DNA from: Pseudomonas denitrificans (nom. rej.)
GTDB taxonomy: Bacteria; Pseudomonadota; Gammaproteobacteria; Pseudomonadales; Pseudomonadaceae
Length of the DNA stretch: 64,000 nt
Direction of reading: 5' to 3'
NCBI RefSeq assembly: GCF_008807415.1
Contig: NZ_CP043626.1
Coordinates: 5,494,501-5,558,500 of the forward strand
A program made the position numbers and the translations under genes. Below, piece by piece: positions 17,442-26,749 of the stretch. The notes under the pieces are model-generated. The model saw only the letters and a list, made by a program, of their open reading frames with translations, made no database searches and was not told the DNA's origin. Positions within the stretch are counted from its first letter, which is position 1, and every line of letters starts with the position of its first letter.

Positions 17442-18023
17442 TCAGGCGCGCTGGCGCGATTGCTGGTCGATCAGGTACTGCAGGCGATACAGATGACGGT
17501 AGCCCGATTCCCAGGCGCCGTGGCCGGATTTCACGTTGATGTGTCCGGCGGAGGGCAGGATCACCGTCTCGGCGCCCCAGGTGCGGCCAAGGATCAGCGC
17601 GCGCTGCGGGCTGCAGGCGGCATCGTTGTCCGAACCCACCAGCACGGCGGGGAAGGGCAGGTTCTGCGCGGCGATGGGGGCGAAATTGCGCAGGGCCTCG
17701 TGGCAGGTTTCCCGTTCCACGTCAGCTGGGGCAACCAGCAAGGCGCCCTCGACCTGGGCAAGGGTGCGGCGGTCGGCGCGGGCCGCCCAGGAGGCGACGG
17801 TGACGCAGCCCAGGCTGTGGGCAATGAGCACCACGCGGCCCGGTTCGCGGCGGATTTCGCGGTCCAGTTCGGCGACCCAGTCGGTGTGCCGCGGGGTGAT
17901 CCAGTCCTGCTGCTGCACCCGCGCGGCGTTCGGCAGGGCGCGCTGCCAGTGGCTCTGCCAGTGGGCGTCGTCGGAACCGTGCCAGCCCGGCACGATCAGG
18001 TAGCGAATGCGTTCATTGCGCAT
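17442..18023 (-). CDS. RBBP9/YdeN-family serine hydrolase
   Basis: A 193-residue alpha/beta hydrolase of the Ser_hydrolase (RBBP9/YdeN) family. The family hallmark near the N-terminus is VPGWHGSDDAHWQSHW. The nucleophile elbow is AHSLGC (serine ~78). A late aspartate (VGSDNDAACS) and histidine (SAGHINVKSGHG) complete the triad. The cellular substrate is unknown. I prefer ATG 18023, preceded by GAGAGGG, over an ATG eight codons upstream that has no ribosome site. It is likely cotranscribed with the amidase gene downstream. Confidence 0.85.
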   Translation of the reverse strand: MRNERIRYLIVPGWHGSDDAHWQSHWQRALPNAARVQQQDWITPRHTDWVAELDREIRREPGRVVLIAHSLGCVTVASWAARADRRTLAQVEGALLVAPADVERETCHEALRNFAPIAAQNLPFPAVLVGSDNDAACSPQRALILGRTWGAETVILPSAGHINVKSGHGAWESGYRHLYRLQYLIDQQSRQRA

Positions 18024-18141
18024 GGAGCGGCCCTCTCGAATCGTCATGAGAAGGCATTCTAGGGAGGGTTTTAATATTCGTTAAGGAATAAGAAATTCTT
18101 TGCTTATGCAGTATTTCTATCTAACGAATGGCGATAACGCC

Positions 18142-18744
18142 TCAGTCCTGCGCCCGGCGCAGTGGGCAGCAGCGCGCCAGGATGCCTTCCAGGTTGAGGT
18201 CGGGCATGGCGTATTCGCGCAGGGCCTTGGCAGTCTGCTCGACGTAGTCGCGGGTGGTGCCGAAGTGGCCCTGGGCGCTGTCGAGCACGTGCTGGACGAT
18301 GTTGTCGGGCAGGGAGCCGGCATAGCTGGGCAGGTGGCGCTCGAGGACGAAGCCCAGGGCACGCACGCGGCTGCCGTCGTCGAGGCGGCAGTTCAGCCAT
18401 TCCGGGCGGTAGGAGGCGTAGGGCATCTCCCGTTCCCACAGCGCGTAGAGGTTGGCGTCGAGGTTGTCGTCGGGCAGGCGGAAGGCGAAGCCGGCGCAGG
18501 AGCCGCCACGGTCCAGGCCGAGCACCAGGCCCGGCGCTTCCGGGGTGCCGCGGTGGGTGAGGGACCACAGGTAGAGCCCGCGATGGTAGCCATGCACCCG
18601 CGCGCGGCGTGCCTCGGCCACCGGGAATTCCGGGCGCCAGATCAGCGAGCCGTAGGCGAACAGCCACACCGGGCCGGCGCCGTGTTCGCTCATGGTGATG
18701 TCGAGCGAGGCGCGCAGCTGTGCGGGTGTGAAGCGTTCCGGCAC
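18142..18744 (-). CDS. ChaC-like gamma-glutamylcyclotransferase
   Basis: A 200-residue ChaC-family protein. It has the nucleotide-like entry motif FAYGSLIWRPEF and the downstream GYHRGLYLWSLTHRGTPEAPGLVLG core. A conserved glutamate lies in ALWEREM, where the catalytic acid is expected. ChaC enzymes split glutathione into 5-oxoproline and Cys-Gly in the cytoplasm. An internal ATG (MSEHGAGPVW, residue 18) sits just before the conserved core and could be the true start. The chaA-like antiporter gene is not adjacent here but lies at 56.3 kb. Confidence 0.87.
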   Translation of the reverse strand: MPERFTPAQLRASLDITMSEHGAGPVWLFAYGSLIWRPEFPVAEARRARVHGYHRGLYLWSLTHRGTPEAPGLVLGLDRGGSCAGFAFRLPDDNLDANLYALWEREMPYASYRPEWLNCRLDDGSRVRALGFVLERHLPSYAGSLPDNIVQHVLDSAQGHFGTTRDYVEQTAKALREYAMPDLNLEGILARCCPLRRAQD

Positions 18745-18942
18745 CCCAGTGTCGGCGGATAGAACGGGCCTTCCGAAGCGGGAGACGATGTCATGCGGTA
18801 CCCCTCAGGTCTCCAGACTGTCATCAACTTAGTGGAACAGCGGCGGCCACGGAAGGGCCTGAAAGGCATAGGTTTATTGCCAGGGTGGGGATGACGACGA
18901 ACGGCGGGTGGTTTGGCAGGCGCAGCAGTCGCTGGCGCTCTG

Positions 18943-19020
18943 GTAGGGCGCATAACGCGCCAGCGTTATCCGCCGTGAGTCCTACGGCGGATAACTCGTT
19001 CCGGGTTATGCGCCCTACGT
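18943..19020. repeat. GTAGGGCGCATAACG palindromic repeat, copy 1
   Basis: Begins GTAGGGCGCATAACGC and ends in its inverted counterpart TTATGCGCCCTACG. An internal inverted pair (GTTATCCGCC / GGCGGATAAC) makes a long cruciform. Related copies lie at 27712-27792 and 59939-60010. All three sit in intergenic space. Confidence 0.85.
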
Positions 19021-19057
19021 GAGCAACCGTCATCGGCGCGAAACGCGCGGATAAAAA

Positions 19058-19098
19058 AAGGCCGCTCACCCCTGCCTGAGTATTGGGAGAGCGGCCTT
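19058..19098 (-). terminator. Terminator after exbD
   Basis: Ten-base stem AAGGCCGCTC/GAGCGGCCTT (19058-19067 with 19089-19098), followed on the minus strand by TTTTT. It lies 66 bases after the exbD stop and closes the tonB-exbB-exbD unit. Confidence 0.75.
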
Positions 19099-19163
19099 GA
19101 AGCTCGGTACGTTGTGGAGGTCCCTTTCTACACCCGCTCTGTTTCAGGTGTCTTACAGGTGCC

Positions 19164-19565
19164 TCAGCGCGCGGTGATCACCGCCAGTTTGGTAATGCCC
19201 GCCTTCTCGATGGAGGCCATGGCCTTGGCTACCTGGCCGTAGTTCACCGTCTCGTCGGCTTGCAGCTGCACCCGGACTTCGGCGTCCTTGGCCTTGGCCG
19301 CGGCCAGGTTGCTCTGCAGCAACTCCGGCTGGATCTCGTCCTTGTTGATGAACCACTTGCCGGCGCCGTCGATGCTCACCACCAGCGGGTCCTTCTGCTC
19401 CGGCGGGGCGACCGCCTCGGTCTTGGGCAGGTTGATCGGGATGGCGTTGGTCAGCAGCGGCGCGGTGACGATGAACACCACCAGCAGCACCAGCATCACG
19501 TCCACCAGCGGGGTCACGTTGATCTCGGAGAGAACTTCGTCGCTGTCCTGGGTCGAGAAGGCCAT
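19164..19565 (-). CDS. exbD: Biopolymer transport protein ExbD
   Basis: A 133-residue ExbD. A short cytoplasmic head (SEINVTPLVDVMLVL) leads into one transmembrane helix (~20-42) that carries the conserved aspartate needed for proton passage. A periplasmic domain follows, ending in AVITAR. With ExbB it forms the proton-driven motor that energises TonB. It starts 1 base after exbB ends, so the two are tightly coupled. By order (tonB, exbB, exbD) this is the TonB2-type system of Pseudomonas. Confidence 0.95.
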   Translation of the reverse strand: MAFSTQDSDEVLSEINVTPLVDVMLVLLVVFIVTAPLLTNAIPINLPKTEAVAPPEQKDPLVVSIDGAGKWFINKDEIQPELLQSNLAAAKAKDAEVRVQLQADETVNYGQVAKAMASIEKAGITKLAVITAR

Positions 19566-19566
19566 G

Positions 19567-20283
19567 TCAGCTCGCCTCCTTCACGCTGGCGCCGGCAGCC
19601 GGTTTGCGCGCGGCGGTGGGCAGGGTGACGACACGGAAGGCGCTCTTCTGCGCGAGGCTGTAGAAGTCGTGAGCGAAGTCGTCGAGGTCGGCCGCGGTGA
19701 GCTTCAGGCGACGGAGGAAGTAGTTGTAGACCAGCACCGCCGGCACGGCGACGGCGATACCCACACCGGTGGCGATCAGCGCGCTGCCGATGGGGCCGGC
19801 GACGGTTTCCAGGCTGGCGGAGCCCGCCGCGCTGATGCCCTTGAGCGCTTCCATGATGCCCCACACGGTGCCGAACAGGCCGATGAAGGGCGAGGTGGAA
19901 CCGATCGAGGCAAGTACCGCCAGGCCCGATTCCAGGGAGCGGCGCTCACGCTGGATCTGCTGGCGCAGGGAGCGTTCGAGGCGGTCCTGGTGGTTGATCG
20001 ACTGGGCCAGGTCCGGCTGGCCGTTGTCCTGCACCTGAATGGCGGCGAAACCGGCCTGGGCGACACGTGCCCCGGCGCCGGGCTTGCCGGCGGCCTGGTC
20101 ACCGGCCGATTCGAGGCTGGTGGCGCTCCAGAACTGCTTCTGGAAGCGCTTGTCCTGGGACTTCTGGCGGGTGAACTGGACGCCTTTCACCAGGGCCAGC
20201 GCCCAGGTGACGACGGAGAAGCCGACCAGCAGCCAGATGACTGCGCCTTCGACGGATTCCAGGGGGTTCAGGGGCAGACTCAT
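19567..20283 (-). CDS. exbB: Biopolymer transport protein ExbB
   Basis: A 238-residue MotA/TolQ/ExbB-family protein with three transmembrane helices: residues ~10-30 (VIWLLVGFSVVTWALALV), ~130-155 and ~175-200. The family pore sequences are present (LASIGSTSPFIGLFGTVWGIM and GPIGSALIATGVGIAVAVPA). It forms a pentamer around an ExbD dimer in the inner membrane. It lies between tonB and exbD, with about 50 bases to the tonB stop and 1 base to the exbD start. Confidence 0.95.
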   Translation of the reverse strand: MSLPLNPLESVEGAVIWLLVGFSVVTWALALVKGVQFTRQKSQDKRFQKQFWSATSLESAGDQAAGKPGAGARVAQAGFAAIQVQDNGQPDLAQSINHQDRLERSLRQQIQRERRSLESGLAVLASIGSTSPFIGLFGTVWGIMEALKGISAAGSASLETVAGPIGSALIATGVGIAVAVPAVLVYNYFLRRLKLTAADLDDFAHDFYSLAQKSAFRVVTLPTAARKPAAGASVKEAS

Positions 20284-20332
20284 GGGTGTTCTCCTTCCGC
20301 GTTTCTCGTGCGGCTGATCTGGGCAAGTTGAA

Positions 20333-21148
20333 TCAATGCAATTTGAAATCGATGGGTACGCTGACCCAGCCGTCCTGGGCCACGTCGCCGCGCTTGGCGG
20401 GGACGAAGCTCCAGCGTTTCACCGCGCGCACCGCGGCATCGTCCAGGGCGTCGCGGCCGCTGCTCTTCTGCACCTGGATCTCGCTCGGGCTACCGCTGGC
20501 GAGGACGTGTACGCGCAGCAGCACGGTGCCTTCCCAGCCACGGCGCTGGGCCAGGGGCGGGTATTCCGGCGCCGGGTTCTTCAGGTAGCCGGCGCTGGCC
20601 GAGGGCGGCGTCAGCGGGGCTGGCGCCGGTGCTGCCGGGGCGGGCGGAGCCGGTTGCGGCGGCGGGGTTTCGGCCTTGGGCGGCGTGGGTTGCTCGACCG
20701 GCTTGGGCACGGGCTTGGGCTTGGCCACCGGCTTCGGCTTGGGTTTGGGGATCGGCTTGGGCGGCGGCGGTTTCACCGCGTTCTCATCCACCACCGGGGG
20801 CGGCGGCTCCTGCACGACCGGCTCGGGAATCGGCTCGGGCGGCGGCGGCTCGACCACCGGCGGCGTTGGCGCGGTGAATTCGATGGTCATCGGCGGCACC
20901 TGCGGCGGCACCTCCGGCAGTTGCGGGGTGGGCTGCTGGCTCAGCCAGTAGACCACCGCGCCATGCAGTGTCAGGGCAAACAGACCGAGCAGCACGGCTT
21001 CGCGGCGGCTCAGCGCGCGGGCTTTCGCCGGCACGTGGCGACCCAGCTCCAGCGCGTGGCGCAGCGGGCGGCCGAGATCGACCAGGTCGCCGCCGGGCAC
21101 GTGGCGCAGGAACGCATCCGGCGCGAGGGCATGCTGGGGTTGAGCCAT
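20333..21148 (-). CDS. TonB energy-transducing protein (TonB2-type)
   Basis: A 271-residue TonB protein. A cytoplasmic head of ~50 residues precedes the single transmembrane helix (AVLLGLFALTLHGAVVYWL). A long Pro/Lys/Glu-rich spacer spans the periplasm, with repeats such as PKPIPKPKPKPV. The C-terminal ~85 residues are the TonB domain that docks on outer-membrane receptors (PEYPPLAQRRGWEGTVLLRV). ATG 21148 was chosen because AAGGAG precedes it and the upstream extension is not conserved-looking. The window holds a second, longer TonB at 54.7 kb. Unlike that gene, no clear Fur box is visible upstream. Confidence 0.93.
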   Translation of the reverse strand: MAQPQHALAPDAFLRHVPGGDLVDLGRPLRHALELGRHVPAKARALSRREAVLLGLFALTLHGAVVYWLSQQPTPQLPEVPPQVPPMTIEFTAPTPPVVEPPPPEPIPEPVVQEPPPPVVDENAVKPPPPKPIPKPKPKPVAKPKPVPKPVEQPTPPKAETPPPQPAPPAPAAPAPAPLTPPSASAGYLKNPAPEYPPLAQRRGWEGTVLLRVHVLASGSPSEIQVQKSSGRDALDDAAVRAVKRWSFVPAKRGDVAQDGWVSVPIDFKLH

Positions 21149-21476
21149 GAACGATCTCCTTGCTGGTCTGCGCTGCTCTAAGTCGCGCCTGGAACGGACC
21201 TGCATGATTGGCGGAGCGTCTTAGCTCTTGAAGTGATTGTTTCTCTTATTTAAATAACTTTCAGTGCTATGTGTTTTGGGCGAGTCGCTGCAGGCCACGC
21301 CATCCGGGGCTTTGCGCGATTCCATGAAAAGCCGATGCCTTTGCGGCATGGAAAATATGCAGGAAAGGCTGGTGACTATTTGATCAATGGCCCTGGCGCG
21401 CGGCTTTGCGAGGCGCTGAAAAGAAAAAGCCCGGTCGAATGACCGGGCTTTTTTCAGAGCGTCAGCTACGCGGCGA
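21149..21476. other. 328-base gap between tonB and metQ
   Basis: No gene. It contains the tonB ribosome site at its left end, an AT-rich promoter-like patch at 21230-21265, and the metQ terminator at 21424-21454. I looked for a Fur box upstream of tonB and saw no good match. Confidence 0.55.
21424..21454 (-). terminator. Bidirectional-looking terminator after metQ
   Basis: Thirteen-base stem AAAAAGCCCGGTC/GACCGGGCTTTTT (21424-21436 with 21441-21453), with loop GAAT and a T-run on both strands. It lies 23 bases after the metQ stop. Confidence 0.92.
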
Positions 21477-22259
21477 TCAGAACGCCGGCACCACGGCACC
21501 CTTGTACTTCTCGAGGATGAACTGCTTCACCTCGGGGCTGTGCAGGGCGGCGGCCAGCTTCTGCATGGCGGCGCTGTCCTTGTTGTCCGGGCGGGCAACC
21601 AGGATGTTCACGTAGGGCGAGTCGGCGCCTTCGATGGCCAGCGCGTCCTTGGTGGGGTTCAGCTTGGCTTCCAGGGCGTAGTTGGTGTTGATCAGGGCGA
21701 GGTCGACCTGGGTCAGCACGCGCGGCAGGGTGGCCGCTTCCAGCTCACGCACCTTGATGTTCTTGGGGTTCTCGACGATGTCTTTCGGGGTGGCGGTGAT
21801 GGACTTGTTGTCCTTCAGCTTGATCACGCCGGCCTTGTCCAGCAGCAGCAGCGCGCGGCCGCCGTTGGTGGCGTCGTTGGGGATCACCACGGTGGCGCCG
21901 GAGGGCAGCTCTTCGAGCTTCTTGAACTTGGTGGAGTAGGCGCCCAGCGGCTCGATGTGCACGCCGGTCACGGCGATCAGGCTGGTGCCCTTGGTCTTGT
22001 TGAACTCATCCAGGTACGGCTGGTGCTGGAAGAAGTTGGCGTCCAGGCGCTTCTCGGCGACCTGGGTGTTGGGCTGCACGTAGTCGGTGAATTCCTTCAC
22101 CTTCAGCTCAACCCCTTCCTTGGCCAGGATGGGTTTGACGAAGTTGAGGATCTCGGCGTGCGGCACCGGGGTGGCGGCGACGGTCAGGCTGTCGGCGGCC
22201 TGGGCCAGCGGGGCGGCGATGACTGCGGCGGCAGCGAACGCGGCGAACAGTTTCTTCAT
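21477..22259 (-). CDS. metQ: D-methionine ABC transporter substrate-binding protein
   Basis: A 260-residue periplasmic binding protein of the NlpA/MetQ family. It has a signal peptide (MKKLFAAFAAAAVIAAPLAQA) without a lipobox cysteine, so it is probably soluble rather than lipid-anchored. Family landmarks include VAATPVPHAEIL, NTQVAEKRLDANFFQHQPYL and VIPNDATNGGRALLLL. It hands methionine to MetNI. It is third in a metN-metI-metQ operon, with 41 bases after metI. Confidence 0.94.
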   Translation of the reverse strand: MKKLFAAFAAAAVIAAPLAQAADSLTVAATPVPHAEILNFVKPILAKEGVELKVKEFTDYVQPNTQVAEKRLDANFFQHQPYLDEFNKTKGTSLIAVTGVHIEPLGAYSTKFKKLEELPSGATVVIPNDATNGGRALLLLDKAGVIKLKDNKSITATPKDIVENPKNIKVRELEAATLPRVLTQVDLALINTNYALEAKLNPTKDALAIEGADSPYVNILVARPDNKDSAAMQKLAAALHSPEVKQFILEKYKGAVVPAF

Positions 22260-22300
22260 GGTTGGCTCCTATGTCGGCCCGCATCCGGCGGGCCTTGTGG

Positions 22301-22966
22301 TTATTTGCGCGAGTAGTGGACCACCAGCTTGTCGCCGACGGTCTGCAGGATCTGGACGAGGACCACCAGCATCACCACGGTGAGCAGCATCACGTCGTCC
22401 TGGAAGCGTTGGTAGCCGTAGCGGATCGCCAGGTCGCCGAGGCCGCCGGCGCCGACCACGCCGGCCATCGCGGTGTAGGACACCAGAGTGATGGCGGTGA
22501 CGGTGATGGCGGCGATGATGCCCGGGCGGGCCTCGGGCAGCAGGGCGTTCCAGATGATCTGGCGGGTGCTGGCGCCCATGGCCTGGGTGGCTTCGATGAT
22601 GCCTTTGTCCACCTCGCGCAGGGCAGTTTCCACCAGGCGCGCGAAGAACGGCGTTGCACCCACCACCAGCGGCGGGATGGCCCCGGCGACGCCCAGCGAG
22701 GTGCCGACCAGGATCACCGTGAGCGGGATCAGCACGATCAGCAGGATGATGAACGGCAGCGAGCGCAGCACGTTGACGATGAACGCCAGCACGCCGTAGA
22801 TGCCGCGGTTGGCGAACATCTGCTTGGGCCCGGTGAGGAACAGCAGCACGCCCAGCGGCAGGCCGAGGATGACGGTGAACAGCAGCGAGCCGCCGAGCAT
22901 CCAGAAGGTGTCGAGGCTGGCCTGGAGGATTTCCGACCAATCAATATTTACAAAGAAATCGCTCAT
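22301..22966 (-). CDS. metI: D-methionine ABC transporter permease
   Basis: A 221-residue MetI-type permease with five predicted transmembrane helices. The cytoplasmic EAA loop that contacts MetN is visible ([17 protein letters not shown]...[10 protein letters not shown]). It overlaps metN by 4 bases, so the two are co-translated. No unusual features. Confidence 0.94.
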   Translation of the reverse strand: MSDFFVNIDWSEILQASLDTFWMLGGSLLFTVILGLPLGVLLFLTGPKQMFANRGIYGVLAFIVNVLRSLPFIILLIVLIPLTVILVGTSLGVAGAIPPLVVGATPFFARLVETALREVDKGIIEATQAMGASTRQIIWNALLPEARPGIIAAITVTAITLVSYTAMAGVVGAGGLGDLAIRYGYQRFQDDVMLLTVVMLVVLVQILQTVGDKLVVHYSRK

Positions 22967-23973
22967 GCGCGCAGCACCTCCACATGGACTTCGGCCGCGT
23001 TGAGCTGCGCCAGGGCGGCCTCGATGTCACCGCCCACCAGGGACAGGGTGAGCTGGCCGTAGGGCTGGTCCTTGATGCGGTCGATGCGCCCGGCAAGGAT
23101 GCTGTAGTCGACGCCGGTCTGGCGCGCGACGGTGCCCAGCAGCGGCGCGTAGGTCGCCTCGCCGCGGAAGGTCAGGCGCAGGATGCGCCCCGGCACGTGG
23201 GCAAAGTCATCGTGCTGCTCGTCCTCGTCGACGCGCTCGGCCTCGAAGACGAAGCGGCGGGTGGTCTCGTGCTGCGGGTGGAGGAACACGTCGGCGACCT
23301 CACCCTGTTCGACGATGCGCCCGGCATCCATCACCGCGACCTGGTCGCAGACGCGGCGGATCACGTCCATCTCGTGGGTGATCAGGACGATGGTCAGCTT
23401 CAGCTCGCGGTTGATTTCCGCCAGCAGCTGCAGGACCTGGCCGGTGGTCTGCGGGTCGAGGGCGCTGGTGGCTTCGTCGCAGAGCAGGATGGTCGGCCGG
23501 CAGGCCAGCGCGCGGGCGATACCGACGCGCTGCTTCTGGCCGCCGGACAGCTGCGCCGGGTACTTGCGCGCGTGGTCCTTGAGGCCGACGCGATCGAGCA
23601 GTTCGTCTACCCGCGCGGTGATCTCGGCGGTGCTGAAGGTGCCGGCGAGCTTCATCGGCATGGCGATGTTGTCGGCGACGGTCTTGGAGGCCAGCAGGTT
23701 GAAGTGCTGGAAGATCATCCCGACGCGCTGGCGGAAGCGGCGCAGGCCGTCGGCGTCCAGGGCGGTGATGTCTTCGCCGTCGATGACGATGCGTCCGCCG
23801 CTGGGCTCTTCCAGGCGGTTGATCAGGCGCAGCAGGGTACTTTTACCGGCGCCGGAATGGCCGATCAGGCCAAAGACCTGACCGCCCTCGATGGACAGGC
23901 GGGTCGGCTGCAGGGCCGGGATATCGCGTCCGGCGACGCGATAGGTCTTGTGGACGTCGTGGAATTCGATCAC
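22963..23973 (-). CDS. metN: Methionine import ATP-binding protein MetN
   Basis: A 336-residue ABC ATPase. Walker A is GHSGAGKST, the signature is [15 protein letters not shown], Walker B is [13 protein letters not shown] and the switch histidine is in LITHEMDVI. The C-terminal ~90 residues form the NIL regulatory domain that binds methionine and inhibits transport. It is the first gene of metNIQ. The upstream 190 bases are AT-rich and presumably hold the promoter; no SAM riboswitch is recognisable. Confidence 0.95.
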   Translation of the reverse strand: MIEFHDVHKTYRVAGRDIPALQPTRLSIEGGQVFGLIGHSGAGKSTLLRLINRLEEPSGGRIVIDGEDITALDADGLRRFRQRVGMIFQHFNLLASKTVADNIAMPMKLAGTFSTAEITARVDELLDRVGLKDHARKYPAQLSGGQKQRVGIARALACRPTILLCDEATSALDPQTTGQVLQLLAEINRELKLTIVLITHEMDVIRRVCDQVAVMDAGRIVEQGEVADVFLHPQHETTRRFVFEAERVDEDEQHDDFAHVPGRILRLTFRGEATYAPLLGTVARQTGVDYSILAGRIDRIKDQPYGQLTLSLVGGDIEAALAQLNAAEVHVEVLRA

Positions 23974-24137
23974 TTAGCGAACCTTGTGGGTACGGGAAGG
24001 CGCCGCTCGCTGCCGGGGCCGTCGGATGAACAGGCGTAGGAAACGAGCGTAGGCGGTCAGCCAAAACCGCGTATTTTAACCTGCTTTTTTATGGCTGATT
24101 AATCTTTGTTCAGCTAAGCACGGAACAAAAGGAAATA

Positions 24138-24162
24138 ACGGGCGCCGCGAACGGGCGCCCGT
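24138..24162 (-). terminator. Hairpin after the lipoprotein gene
   Basis: Eight-base stem ACGGGCGC/GCGCCCGT (24138-24145 with 24155-24162). The minus strand continues TTATTTCCTTTTG, a weak U-rich tail. Confidence 0.55.
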
Positions 24163-24167
24163 GGGGC

Positions 24168-24554
24168 TCAGGGTGTGCAGTTCGGCTGGACGGCCGGGGC
24201 GACCGGAACGGCGGGCTTCTGCAGGCCGCTCACGTCGGCGGCGACGCCAGGGGCGCGGGGCATCAGCGAGCGGGCGCGGGTCAGAGCGGTGGTGGCGCCA
24301 TTGACATCGCCCTTGGCCAGCGCTTCGCGGCTGCGCTCCAGGTACGCGTCGGCCAGGCGCTTGCGGCGCTCGGCGAGTTGGGTGGCGTCTTCCTGTTCGG
24401 AACCCAGCGCGAGCTGCGCGGATTCCAGACGGCCGGCGGCCAGTTCGGTCTCGAAGCCACTGCTGCTGGGCGGATTGCTCGCGGTGCTCTGGCAGGCCGC
24501 GAGGGCCAGTGCCATGGCCATCAGCGCGAACAGGCGGATGACGAACGACTTCAT
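24168..24554 (-). CDS. Small lipoprotein, function unknown
   Basis: A 128-residue predicted lipoprotein. A hydrophobic signal peptide ends in the lipobox LAAC (cysteine ~21, then QSTAS; glutamine at +2 favours outer-membrane sorting). The mature part is helical and charged (LAERRKRLADAYLERSREAL), resembling a short TPR-like or coiled segment, then a proline-rich tail with one further cysteine. It lies between the metNIQ and znu operons; a homologue occupies the same spot in P. aeruginosa by memory of the map. No function can be assigned. Confidence 0.8.
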   Translation of the reverse strand: MKSFVIRLFALMAMALALAACQSTASNPPSSSGFETELAAGRLESAQLALGSEQEDATQLAERRKRLADAYLERSREALAKGDVNGATTALTRARSLMPRAPGVAADVSGLQKPAVPVAPAVQPNCTP

Positions 24555-24591
24555 GCGTCAGGGTCTCTTTTGATCAAAAAATCGCCAAATT

Positions 24592-25380
24592 CTACACCGT
24601 CCGGCGCGGCAGGACAAAACTCAGCAGGAACAGGGCCGCCGCGCTGACCACGATGGAGGGGCCGGCAGGGGTGTCCTTGAACCAGGACAGCGAGAGCCCG
24701 GCACATACCGCCACCAGGCCGATCAGACTGGCACCGAAGGCCATTTGCTCAGGGCTGCGCGCATGCCGCTGGGCGGCGGCGGCGGGGATGATCAGCAGGG
24801 AGGTGATCAGCAGCACGCCGACGATCTTCATGGCCACGGCGATGACGATGGCGATCAGCAGCATCAGCGCGAGACGGATGGCGGTGACCGGCAGGCCCTC
24901 GACCCGCGCCAGTTCCTCGTGCACGGTGATCGCCAGCAGCGGCCGCCACAGCCAGCAGATCAGCCCCAGCACCAGGGCGCTGCCGGCGACTATCCACAGG
25001 AGGTCGGTCTGGCTGACGGCAAGCAGGTCGCCGAACAGGTAGGCCATCAGGTCGACGCGCACTTCCTTCATGAAGCTCAGCGTCACCAGGCCCAGTGACA
25101 GCGTGCTGTGGGCGAGGATGCCGAGCAGGGTGTCGGCGGCCAGCGGCTGGCGCTGCTGCAGGGTGACCAGCAGGACGGCAAGCAGCACGCAGCCGACGGT
25201 CACCGCCAGCGTCGGGCTGACGTCCAGCAGGAAGCCCAAGGCCACGCCGAGCAGGGCGGCGTGGGACAGAGTGTCGCCGAAATAGGCCATGCGTCGCCAG
25301 ACGACGAACGAACCCAGGGGCCCGGCGACCACCGCCAGAGCCAGCCCGGCGAGGAGGGCGTTGAGCAGGAAATCAGCCAT
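24592..25380 (-). CDS. znuB: Zinc ABC transporter permease
   Basis: A 262-residue ABC-3 family integral membrane protein with about eight hydrophobic helices, the usual ZnuB topology. Family motifs include [21 protein letters not shown] and [18 protein letters not shown]. It overlaps znuC by 8 bases and is the last gene of zur-znuC-znuB. The presumed zinc path runs from periplasmic ZnuA through ZnuB, driven by ZnuC. Confidence 0.95.
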   Translation of the reverse strand: MADFLLNALLAGLALAVVAGPLGSFVVWRRMAYFGDTLSHAALLGVALGFLLDVSPTLAVTVGCVLLAVLLVTLQQRQPLAADTLLGILAHSTLSLGLVTLSFMKEVRVDLMAYLFGDLLAVSQTDLLWIVAGSALVLGLICWLWRPLLAITVHEELARVEGLPVTAIRLALMLLIAIVIAVAMKIVGVLLITSLLIIPAAAAQRHARSPEQMAFGASLIGLVAVCAGLSLSWFKDTPAGPSIVVSAAALFLLSFVLPRRTV

Positions 25381-26176
25381 GGTTGCAGTCGGGGCCGTGC
25401 TGGTGGACCGGAGTGAAGCGGGTGCCGGCCGGGAAGGCGGGTTTCACCACCTCGCCGTGCAGGTCGTGGGAATGGTCGTGGTGGTGGTGATAGACCGCCA
25501 GGCTGCGGGCGTCCTGGCCGAACAGCTCGACGAAGGCCGGGTCGCCGCTGACCTGTTCCGGGTGCCCGGAGCAGCAGACATGGCGATTCAGGCAGACCAC
25601 CTTGTCGGTGGCGCTCATCACCAGGTGCAGGTCGTGGGAGACCATCAGTACGCCGCAGCCGAGGCGGTCGCGCAGGCGGCCGATCAGGCGGTACAACTCG
25701 GCTTGCCCTGCGACGTCGACGCCCTGCACGGGCTCGTCGAGCACCAGCAGTTCCGGCTTGCGCAGCAGGGCGCGGGCCAGCAGCACGCGCTGCAACTCTC
25801 CGCCGGAGACGCTCTGCAGCGGTTTGTCGATGACGTGGGCGGCACCGACTTCCTTCAGCGCGTCGAGCGCGTGGGAGCGCTGCACGCCGGGGACCAGGCG
25901 CAGGAAACGGAACACGGTCAGCGGCAGGGTCGGATCGACATGGAGCTTCTGCGGCATGTAGCCGATGGACAGCTTCGGCTGGCGCCAGACGCTGCCGGTA
26001 TCGGGCTTGAGCAGGCCGAGCACGCTGCGCACCAGGGTTGTCTTGCCAGCGCCGTTGGGGCCGATCAGGGTGACGATCTCGCCGGGGGCGATGGTCAGGT
26101 CGACGTTCTGCAGCACCGCTTGGCCGGCGTAACTGACGCCGACGCCTTGCAGGCGGATCAGGGCGTCGCTCATCAC
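25373..26176 (-). CDS. znuC: Zinc ABC transporter ATP-binding protein
   Basis: A 267-residue ABC ATPase: Walker [10 protein letters not shown], signature [16 protein letters not shown], Walker [13 protein letters not shown], switch histidine MVSHDLHLV. The C-terminal extension is histidine-rich ([14 protein letters not shown] and [10 protein letters not shown]), typical of ZnuC in gamma-proteobacteria and possibly a zinc sensor or buffer. It overlaps zur by 4 bases and znuB by 8. Confidence 0.95.
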   Translation of the reverse strand: MMSDALIRLQGVGVSYAGQAVLQNVDLTIAPGEIVTLIGPNGAGKTTLVRSVLGLLKPDTGSVWRQPKLSIGYMPQKLHVDPTLPLTVFRFLRLVPGVQRSHALDALKEVGAAHVIDKPLQSVSGGELQRVLLARALLRKPELLVLDEPVQGVDVAGQAELYRLIGRLRDRLGCGVLMVSHDLHLVMSATDKVVCLNRHVCCSGHPEQVSGDPAFVELFGQDARSLAVYHHHHDHSHDLHGEVVKPAFPAGTRFTPVHQHGPDCNHG

Positions 26177-26679
26177 GCCTCCCGCTGACCGGGGGCGCAG
26201 GCGCCGCAGAGGCCGACGATCTCGACGGTCTGGCTTTCCACGGCGAAGCCGACGCCCTTGGCGCCGGCGACGATGGCCTCGCTGATGGCCGGCTGTTCCA
26301 GCTCGATGGCGGTGTGGCAGGCGCGGCAGATCAGGAACTGGCCTTCATGGGCATGTTCGGGGTGGGCGCAGCCGATGAAGGCGTTGAGCGAAGCGATGCG
26401 GTGCACCAGGCCGTTTTCCAGGAGGAAGTCGAGGGCGCGGTAGACCGTCGGCGGCGCTGCCTTGCGGCCGTCTTCCTCGCTCAGCACGGCGAGGATGTCG
26501 TAGGCGCCCAGCGGCTTGTGGCTTGCCCAGACCAGCTCCAGCACGCGCCGGCGCAGCTCGGTCAGGCGTACGCCCTGACGCGCGCACAGCGCATCGGCGT
26601 CGGCCAGGGCGCTGGCCACGCAGTTGGCGTGGTCGTGCGGACGGCAGGCGAGAGGAGTCTTGGGGGCAATCTTGTACAT
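26173..26679 (-). CDS. zur: Zinc uptake regulator Zur (Fur family; Np20)
   Basis: A 168-residue Fur-family repressor. The winged helix is in residues ~30-95 ([35 protein letters not shown]). The structural zinc site cysteines are in LICRACH and GLCGACAPG, and regulatory histidines occur in [11 protein letters not shown]. With zinc bound it should repress znuA and its own operon through the site in the divergent promoter, and the folE2/dksA2 sites 24 kb away. It is the first gene of zur-znuC-znuB. Confidence 0.95.
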   Translation of the reverse strand: MYKIAPKTPLACRPHDHANCVASALADADALCARQGVRLTELRRRVLELVWASHKPLGAYDILAVLSEEDGRKAAPPTVYRALDFLLENGLVHRIASLNAFIGCAHPEHAHEGQFLICRACHTAIELEQPAISEAIVAGAKGVGFAVESQTVEIVGLCGACAPGQREA

Positions 26680-26705
26680 GCGCGGCGACGCTCGGGTTCA
26701 GAGAC

Positions 26706-26718
26706 GTTATTATATTAC
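26706..26718. promoter_or_regulatory. Zur box in the zur / znuA divergent promoter
   Basis: GTTATTATATTAC, two mismatches from the perfect GTTATAATATAAC seen at 50223 and 50744 in this window and from the core of the known E. coli Zur consensus. It lies 27 bases upstream of zur and 31 bases upstream of the chosen znuA start, suited to repress both. Confidence 0.8.
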
Positions 26719-26749
26719 TCTTTCATGTCTCCCCTGTGTGAGTACCGCC

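Larger units (their letters stand above)
18745..19163. other. 419-base gap between chaC-like gene and exbD
   Basis: No gene seen. The gap contains a 78-base palindromic repeat (18943-19020) and the exbD terminator (19058-19098), both annotated separately. The rest is anonymous sequence. Confidence 0.6.

Noticed and set aside
21149..21300. Fur box upstream of the tonB-exbB-exbD operon
   Set aside because: The AT-rich patch near 21235-21265 has no good match to the 19-base Fur consensus, unlike the clear site at 54609-54627.
22301..22966. Frame anomaly in metI
   Set aside because: The frame is continuous, with the normal length and EAA loop; a parallel frame ending at 22269 is only overlap.
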